DNA of 37,536 nt from Bacteroidetes bacterium GWA2_40_15 (lineage in GTDB: Bacteria > Bacteroidota > Bacteroidia > Bacteroidales > VadinHA17), in NCBI GenBank assembly GCA_001768195.1, contig MENI01000083.1:1-37536 (forward strand). The letters run 5' to 3'. The position numbers and the translations under genes were made by a program. Below are positions 34,082 to 37,536 of the stretch, one piece after another. Every line of letters starts with the position of its first letter. Position 1 is the first letter of the stretch. Below the pieces are notes generated by a model. It was not told the DNA's origin, searched no databases, and was given only the letters and a program-made list of their open reading frames with translations.

Positions 34082-36994
34082 ATGAAAAGAAATGTATTTA
34101 TAACCAGGCTAAGCTTTCCTTTTCTTATATCCATCATCATTTCCTCGGTGGCAGAATCACAGATTAATCAGCCTCAGATCATGATTCCTTTTATAAAAGC
34201 CACACCGGTTATTGACGGTAACCTTTCAGATCCTTCATGGAAGCAGGCCTCGGAAATGACAGAATTTGTAAACTGGTCCCTGGACAGCTATGTTAAGGAT
34301 CCGGTGAGCGTATTAATGTATTTTGACGAGAAGAATCTCTATGTTGCCTTTCGCAACTATGATCCTGATGCTGAAAAGCTTAATAGAACTGTAAGTCCGA
34401 AAGGACCCAGAGACACATTTCTCTGGGGACGAAACCATGCAATGGTAGGTATAGGTTATAAGGGCACCAATGTACGGCTCATGGCAGACCCGAAAGGAAC
34501 GATGACCGACTGGAAAGACAATGATATTAAGTGGAACGGCAACTGGCAGTATAATGCTTTGATTAACCAGACGGACTGGATTGGGGAATTCTCTATCCCG
34601 CTAAGTGAAATAGGGATTGACGATATAAGCTCCGGTGCTGAACTTAATCTGACATTGTCAAGAAGCTATCCTCATGGTGAATCATCGGCCTGGAGTGGGA
34701 AATGCAATCTATCATCAAAAGGCAGTGCAAAGTGTGATATTGGAAAGTGGCCCGCGCCTGTACCGGGGAAGAATCTGATATCTTTCAGTGCACAGAATTC
34801 CGGAAAGGAAAATGTTAAAATCAGGTGTGAACTGGAGCTGATACCTCTGAACGGAACTCCCGAATTCATTAACCAGGCAGGGCAGGGACCTTCTTCAGAC
34901 CTTCAGTTAAAGATAAGTTCAGAACCATTAATTTACAGATCCGGATATACGATTCCCGGAGGAGGTAAAATCAGCGAAAATATTCCTTTTGATCTGCCTG
35001 TTGAAGGAAGCTATTATGCCTCAGTTATTGTAAAATCAATTGATGGTTCTGTAATCCGTCGTAGTTCCGATTTCTGGTTTACAATTGAACCAAACAGGGC
35101 GAAAGTTAAATCACTTAAAGAAAAAATAGGGGAATCTATATCTGCAATGAACAGGATATCAAATCCTGTCGCCAACACTCTTAAAACTGAGGCTGATAAA
35201 ATTTTTACTGATATTCAACAGCTTGAAGATTATGCAGACACAGCATGGAAATCAGGGAAGTGGGATGATTTTACAGCAAGGATCGCAAATAAGGAGATTG
35301 AGATTGCTCAACACCTTCATAAAGTAAAATGGACTTCATTTAACAACTGGAGTGCAAGCGGAGATTTTGGGATTGCACTTACTCATTCAGTTATTAAGCT
35401 AAGGAAGGATGCTCTGTTCCCTTTGCCTGTCACAGATCAGATTGAGATTTCTCTTGCCCGAAATGAATATGAATCATTTCAGCTGGCTGTTCTTCCTTTT
35501 GGAAAAGACCTGAAAAACCTGAAAGTGGAAGTAAGTGATCTCAGGAGTAAAGAGGACAGCATAATTCCAAAAAGCAGGATCGAAACATCATTGGTTGACT
35601 ATAATCTGATTGACTGGCAGGCAGCTTATGTTGCAGAATATAAAGGCTGGCACCCCGATCCGTTGATCCCGGTCACAAACACTATTAAGATTGATGGAAA
35701 AGATGTTTGCCGGCCATTGTGGATCACAATCTATGCACCCGAAGGAACGAAAGCAGGGGAATATAAAGGAACAATTTCATTAAGTGCTGATGGGATGAAA
35801 AAGGTTACAGCATATGTCAAATGCAGGGTATGGGATTTCGGGCTGCCTGTTGCAAGTCATCTGAAAACCCACTCATGGGATCAGATTGAATATATGGCAG
35901 ATTTTTATAACCTTGAAGAGTTACCTCTTGAATGGTATCAGAAGTTCTGTGAGCTTCTTTTAAAGAACCGGTTTAATCCGGGTTCTGCAGGAGTAAATTA
36001 TGTCAGTGAAAAGCCGGATAGCAAAGGAAATTATGATTTCAGCAAGGTGGAGAAGGTGTTGAAATATTGTATTGACCGCGGACTTGAACGTTTTTCAATC
36101 GTGCAGATGAAGAAAGGTCTTTACACTCCGGAAGAGGCTGAAGAGGTATACAGGTTTGTTGAAGCGTATACAAAATTCCTCAAGGAGAAAGGGTGGCTCG
36201 ACAAAGCCCTTGTTGAGCTATGGGATGAACCAACAGACCTGGAATATCCCTATATTAAGGAAAGGGCGGAAAGATTAAAAAAGATCGATCCCGATCTTCG
36301 CCTGCAGTTATTTGCCGAGGGTGGTCCGTATGACTTTTTTGACAGAAATACAGATCAGTATGGATTGAATGATCTTGTTGATATCTGGGCTCCGGTTAAC
36401 ATTATCGAGTCTCCTGAAACCCAGGCAAAAGGAGGGGAGATATGGACCTATTTCTGTACTCTTGCGCGGGAAAGCGCCCCGAACTTCTTTATTGACTGTC
36501 CGGCAATATACCAGCGAAGCATTGCATGGTATTGCTGGATGTACGGGGTTGATGGTTTTGAACACTGGAGTTCAAATTACTACTGGAGAAATGTTAAGAA
36601 AGGAAAGCCACTGGATGAGAAATGGCCGAATGTTCCCTGGGACTCACGCACATATTACTATTTCAACGGAGAGGGACAACTGGTATATCCTGGTCCTGAC
36701 GGAGCCACTTATTCATCAGTAAGACTGGAGAATTTCAGAGATGGGATGGATGACTACGAGTACCTGTACAGACTTAAAGAGCTTCTCTTAAAGTATGAAG
36801 GCAATAAAACAGACCCTGAACTGAACGCATACAGGCAGCTTTTATATCCTGAGGATTACCTTTTATTCAAATATCCCAGGAAAATTAAAGTAACCCTGGA
36901 AAATACACTGCGTTATCCTGAGCAGCCGGAAAAAATACTTGATACCAGGGAAAAGATTGCAATTGCTATTGAAAAGATTCAGTGGATGAAATAA
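34082..36994 (+). CDS. Large CBM9-like + DUF4091 (GH123-like) glycosidase
   Basis: The protein has 970 residues with a signal peptide (about 1-26). Residues about 33-205 form a CBM9-like domain (PVIDGNLSDPSWKQASEM, LYVAFRNYD, GEFSIPLSEIG). A beta domain about 230-335 and a long helical linker about 340-425 follow. The GH123-like part then begins (ISLARNEYESFQLAVLPF about 455), including LWITIYAPEGTKAGEYKG and the catalytic pair D715-E716 in VELWDEPTDLE. Its C-terminal DUF4091 signature is YYFNGEGQLVYPGPDG and SSVRLENFRDGMDDYEYLY. The carbohydrate-binding domain suggests action on polymeric or insoluble glycan outside the cell. It is the largest of five DUF4091-type proteins in the window. Its gene starts 116 bases after the GH27 gene. 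Confidence 0.85.
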   Translation: MKRNVFITRLSFPFLISIIISSVAESQINQPQIMIPFIKATPVIDGNLSDPSWKQASEMTEFVNWSLDSYVKDPVSVLMYFDEKNLYVAFRNYDPDAEKLNRTVSPKGPRDTFLWGRNHAMVGIGYKGTNVRLMADPKGTMTDWKDNDIKWNGNWQYNALINQTDWIGEFSIPLSEIGIDDISSGAELNLTLSRSYPHGESSAWSGKCNLSSKGSAKCDIGKWPAPVPGKNLISFSAQNSGKENVKIRCELELIPLNGTPEFINQAGQGPSSDLQLKISSEPLIYRSGYTIPGGGKISENIPFDLPVEGSYYASVIVKSIDGSVIRRSSDFWFTIEPNRAKVKSLKEKIGESISAMNRISNPVANTLKTEADKIFTDIQQLEDYADTAWKSGKWDDFTARIANKEIEIAQHLHKVKWTSFNNWSASGDFGIALTHSVIKLRKDALFPLPVTDQIEISLARNEYESFQLAVLPFGKDLKNLKVEVSDLRSKEDSIIPKSRIETSLVDYNLIDWQAAYVAEYKGWHPDPLIPVTNTIKIDGKDVCRPLWITIYAPEGTKAGEYKGTISLSADGMKKVTAYVKCRVWDFGLPVASHLKTHSWDQIEYMADFYNLEELPLEWYQKFCELLLKNRFNPGSAGVNYVSEKPDSKGNYDFSKVEKVLKYCIDRGLERFSIVQMKKGLYTPEEAEEVYRFVEAYTKFLKEKGWLDKALVELWDEPTDLEYPYIKERAERLKKIDPDLRLQLFAEGGPYDFFDRNTDQYGLNDLVDIWAPVNIIESPETQAKGGEIWTYFCTLARESAPNFFIDCPAIYQRSIAWYCWMYGVDGFEHWSSNYYWRNVKKGKPLDEKWPNVPWDSRTYYYFNGEGQLVYPGPDGATYSSVRLENFRDGMDDYEYLYRLKELLLKYEGNKTDPELNAYRQLLYPEDYLLFKYPRKIKVTLENTLRYPEQPEKILDTREKIAIAIEKIQWMK

Positions 36995-37224
36995 AAATTG
37001 CTGTTTTAATCCCTAATGCAATGAGGACGGATTTATTTCCGGCAGACTTTATTAGCAGGACAAAAATGATTCGATTATTGAAAATATTTAGTAATTTGAC
37101 TTTGATTTTATAAAATCGGTTAACGGGGTTTGCAGTTTTACTTGAATCAATAGTTTTAGAATGGGGTTTAAGCCGACATTATAGCATTATGTAACATTTA
37201 CTAACTAAATAAAGCAACAGGAAA

Positions 37225-37536
37225 ATGGAAAGTACTAATATTTCAAGAAGGAAATTTGTGAAAGGATTGGCAGGCAGCGCTGCCGGAGTTGCAACATTCG
37301 GCAGCAGTATGGGTATGTCAGCAATAAGTTATTCGCGAATTATCGGCGCGAATGAAAGGCTTAATATCGGTGTCATTGGTTGTGGTGGCATGGCTGTCAG
37401 CCACATGGAGGCTTTATTGAGCATGAAGCAATCAGACAATGTTGAGATTACTGCCGTATGTGATATATATACAAAGAGGCTGGAAAAGGCTAAAGAGCTT
37501 ACAAAAGCTCAGGCTTTTAAAAATTATCAGGATATT
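37225..37536 (+). CDS. Gfo/Idh/MocA-family oxidoreductase, Tat-exported (partial, runs off the end)
   Basis: The first 104 codons are present. The N-terminus has a twin-arginine signal (NISRRKFVKGLAGSAAG), followed by a Rossmann NAD(P)-binding start LNIGVIGCGGMAVSHMEAL and VEITAVCDIYTKRLEKA. The family interconverts sugars and keto sugars. One branch, GH109, uses NAD to cleave alpha-GalNAc, and the fragment is too short to tell whether this gene belongs to it. The gap 36995-37224 before it is A/T-rich, holds no visible gene, and probably carries its promoter. Confidence 0.85.
   Translation, partial: MESTNISRRKFVKGLAGSAAGVATFGSSMGMSAISYSRIIGANERLNIGVIGCGGMAVSHMEALLSMKQSDNVEITAVCDIYTKRLEKAKELTKAQAFKNYQDI

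Noticed and set aside
3864-36994. Classical glycosaminoglycan (heparin or chondroitin) utilization locus
   Set aside because: The HGSNAT-like genes suggested it, but no polysaccharide lyase, GH88 or sulfatase is present in the window.

Overview
The window comes from the chromosome of a member of the Bacteroidota, probably a free-living or particle-associated polysaccharide degrader of the Bacteroidales/Marinilabiliales kind (lineage inferred from gene content only). The signs are a SusC/SusD pair with its own FecI-type ECF sigma factor and FecR anti-sigma factor, many secreted lipoproteins, twin-arginine (Tat) signals on sugar isomerase/oxidoreductase-like proteins, mostly weak Shine-Dalgarno sites, and intergenic palindromic repeats of types common in Bacteroidota. 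I see no rRNA, tRNA, CRISPR array, transposase or phage gene.

Layout. (A) 71-3175 encodes a secreted DUF5107-TPR protein. It is followed by a decayed nitrilase-family gene (3296-3797) bracketed by inverted copies of a G/C-rich repeat. (B) 3864-12729 is a seven-gene minus-strand cluster. In transcription order it holds an AraC regulator, a DUF4091 lipoprotein with its catalytic segment deleted, a two-domain redoxin, a Tat-exported sugar isomerase-like TIM barrel, an intact DUF4091 protein and two tandem DUF5009 (HGSNAT/NagX-like) membrane proteins. (C) 12941-14215 encodes a divergent DegT-family aminotransferase. (D) 14594-21460 is the regulatory and import core: ECF sigma, FecR, SusC with an N-terminal STN signalling domain, and SusD, closed by a clear intrinsic terminator. 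(E) 21937-28909 is a tight three-gene operon: a 1200-residue FG-GAP/ASPIC lipoprotein, a GH123-type lipoprotein and a second DUF4091 protein. (F) 29535-36994 holds a GH31 lipoprotein, a broken putative glycosidase gene, a GH27 lipoprotein and a 970-residue CBM9-like + DUF4091 protein. (G) A Gfo/Idh/MocA oxidoreductase starts at 37225 and runs off the end.

How the parts may work together. This looks like a polysaccharide utilization locus with five DUF4091/GH123-like proteins, GH27 and GH31 enzymes and one SusCD importer. GH123 and part of GH27 act on N-acetylgalactosaminides. DUF5009 proteins resemble the human lysosomal enzyme that N-acetylates terminal amino sugars across a membrane. I therefore propose that the locus handles a (galacto)hexosamine-containing glycan, perhaps partly N-deacetylated, which would be re-acetylated before cleavage. 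This is inference. No sulfatase or polysaccharide lyase is present, so classical glycosaminoglycan use is not indicated.

Three genes (nitrilase, minus-strand DUF4091, and the gene at 31360) each lack an internal segment. This is either real gene decay or an assembly problem and should be checked before function is assigned.
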